Shown: piece after piece, positions 34,329 to 35,257 of the stretch
How the letters are laid out: every line of letters begins with the position of its first letter
Position numbering within the stretch: the first letter of the stretch is position 1
Origin: an uncultured Schlesneria sp.
GTDB taxonomy: Bacteria; Planctomycetota; Planctomycetia; Planctomycetales; Planctomycetaceae
Assembly: GCA_903834925.1 (NCBI GenBank)
Contig: CAILLA010000213.1
Coordinates: 1 to 35,257, forward strand
Reading direction: 5' to 3'
DNA length: 35,257 nucleotides
Position numbers and translations under genes: made by a program
Notes under the pieces: generated by a model
Seen by the model: only the letters and a program-made list of their open reading frames with translations
Told to the model about the DNA's origin: nothing
Database searches by the model: none

Positions 34329-35006
34329 TTAAAGGTTTTGCAATAGTGATCGCGGCACTCCGATATCGACCACATGCACCGCCCCCGTCCATTCCGTTGT
34401 TCCAGGAATGTCGAATCCAATTTTGCGAGCGACAAACGTCGCCGTGTGATCCGCACGAACGCAAATTCCAAGCGGTTGACCCGTATCGCAGTCGAGCCCC
34501 GACGGCAGATCCACTGCAAAGACTTTTCGTTTCGCAGAATTGATCGAGGCGATGGCCGACACAAACGGTTCTCGAATTGTTCCTTGGGTTCCCGTACCAA
34601 GCAGCGCATCAACGATCCAATCTGACCCGGCCAGTTCTTTCCCCCAATCGAATGGAGGTTCAAGGATCGGGGTGTGCCCCTTTTCAATGATATTCAGATT
34701 GGTCTTGGCATCACCCGTCAGTGACGGGGAAGGAACACAAAGCAGGATGTTCACATCCACCCCCGCATTTTCCAGATGTCGAGCCATCACGAACCCGTCG
34801 CCGCCATTATTTCCTTTACCGCAACAGATCGTTACGCGGCCACTGATTCCAAGTGTTCGAAGCAATTCGGCAGAATTCCGTCCCGCATTTTCCATCAGGA
34901 CGAGACCCAGCATGCCATAATCTTCTATCGCACGCCGATCAACATCACGAACCTGCTCGCGCGTAAGCGACCGAGGGATAAACGTTTCACGATCAGTCAT
35001 CGACAT
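34329..35006 (-). CDS. nnrE: NAD(P)H-hydrate epimerase
   Basis: This enzyme interconverts the R and S forms of damaged NAD(P)HX for repair. The 225-aa product is the YjeF_N domain alone: LMENAGRNSAELL (37-49), CCGKGNNGGDGFVMARHL (61-78, the nucleotide-binding loop with Asp70), VDALLGTGTQG and VFAVDLPSGLDCDTG. In E. coli the epimerase is fused to the ADP-dependent dehydratase NnrD; here the dehydratase is absent from this gene and window, so it must lie elsewhere. The start ATG 35006 has AAGGAAA about 8 nt upstream; ATG 35000 is a close alternative. It is convergent with fmt and separated from it by a hairpin. Confidence 0.95.
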   Translation of the reverse strand: MSMTDRETFIPRSLTREQVRDVDRRAIEDYGMLGLVLMENAGRNSAELLRTLGISGRVTICCGKGNNGGDGFVMARHLENAGVDVNILLCVPSPSLTGDAKTNLNIIEKGHTPILEPPFDWGKELAGSDWIVDALLGTGTQGTIREPFVSAIASINSAKRKVFAVDLPSGLDCDTGQPLGICVRADHTATFVARKIGFDIPGTTEWTGAVHVVDIGVPRSLLQNL

Positions 35007-35151
35007 GACTAAGTTTCCTTTTCACAAAACCCCATTCTAAGACGCCCAAGTGAACCGGGGATGTCATTCCCCGGATTCTTTTCCAACTTTAGGCAAGTTT
35101 TTTGACAGATAACTCTTCCAACAGTCCCAACGGTCCCATTGTCGTATGGTG

Positions 35152-35257
35152 GCTTGAGCACCTTCGTCAGGCTTGAGCACCTTCGTCAGGCTTGAGCACC
35201 TTCGTCAGGCTTGAGCACCTTCGTCAGGCTTGAGCACCTTCGTCAGGCTTGAGCACC
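35152..35257. repeat. 19-nt tandem repeat array (right window end)
   Basis: Five full copies (starting 35152, 35171, 35190, 35209, 35228) and 11 nt of a sixth of GCTTGAGCACCTTCGTCAG, all identical. The array is cut by the window end. On the opposite strand the unit contains CGAAGG-T-GCTCAA, the same core as the left-end array, in inverted orientation; 14 of 19 positions agree. There are no spacers and no coding sense. Confidence 0.95.

Noticed and set aside
35152-35257. CRISPR array
   Set aside because: The 19-nt units are directly adjacent with no spacers, and no cas genes are present.

Overview
The window looks like a piece of a Planctomycetota chromosome (class Planctomycetia; a Planctomycetales/Schlesneria-like relative is my inference, not a measurement). 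The evidence is the gene families. There is a PSD1-type protein with a planctomycete cytochrome-c motif plus DUF1549/LamG/DUF1553 layout, twin-arginine-exported sugar-isomerase-like TIM barrels, PQQ-type propellers, a very long secretin, a DUF4058 protein, and weak or missing Shine-Dalgarno sites at several obvious starts. No tRNA, rRNA, CRISPR array, insertion sequence or phage gene was seen. Both window ends lie inside 19-nt tandem repeats sharing a core, which suggests the window is a whole contig broken at repeat arrays.

Layout. 1-2.0 kb: 19-nt repeats, an HD-domain hydrolase and an RmlD-like SDR protein (+). 2.0-2.35 kb: a MITE-like inverted-repeat element enclosing a strong terminator hairpin. 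2.35-4.64 kb (-): lipB, lipA and a zinc-ribbon membrane protein; the LipB homologue lacks both catalytic residues. 4.95-6.25 kb (+): a Tat-exported protein of unknown function. 6.3-9.1 kb (-): PQQ-like propeller, Tat-exported TIM barrel and Nudix hydrolase, probably one transcript. 9.3-12.6 kb (-): an OmpR-type response regulator, its sensor kinase and a Gly-rich exported protein with two Spy/CpxP-like modules. 12.9-18.1 kb (-): a 1401-aa secretin with seven N-type modules, followed by a lipoprotein and a 15-bp-stem terminator. 18.4-20.8 kb (-): a secreted alpha/beta-hydrolase-fold protein without its catalytic Ser and His. 21.1-22.2 kb (+): a 6-phosphogluconolactonase-family propeller. 22.2-31.3 kb (-): a six-gene chain read as PSD1 protein, propeller, TIM-barrel isomerase, DUF4058, small zinc-ribbon protein, M48 protease. 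31.3-31.7 kb: an unusual run of five hairpins. 31.7-32.2 kb (-): an unrecognised 161-aa protein. 32.6-34.2 kb (+): def and fmt. 34.3-35.0 kb (-): nnrE.

How the genes fit together. The core metabolic set is lipoate synthesis (lipBA), N-terminal formyl-Met handling (def-fmt) and NAD(P)HX repair (nnrE). The accessory set is exported: propellers, TIM-barrel isomerases and the PSD1/cytochrome protein suggest oxidation and breakdown of unusual sugars in the periplasm. The secretin with its lipoprotein, and the two-component system with its exported Spy-like protein, are envelope-related. The most unusual signals are the LipB homologue without catalytic residues, the seven-module secretin with alternative leader hairpins, the hairpin array at 31.5-31.7 kb, and the inverted-repeat element family.
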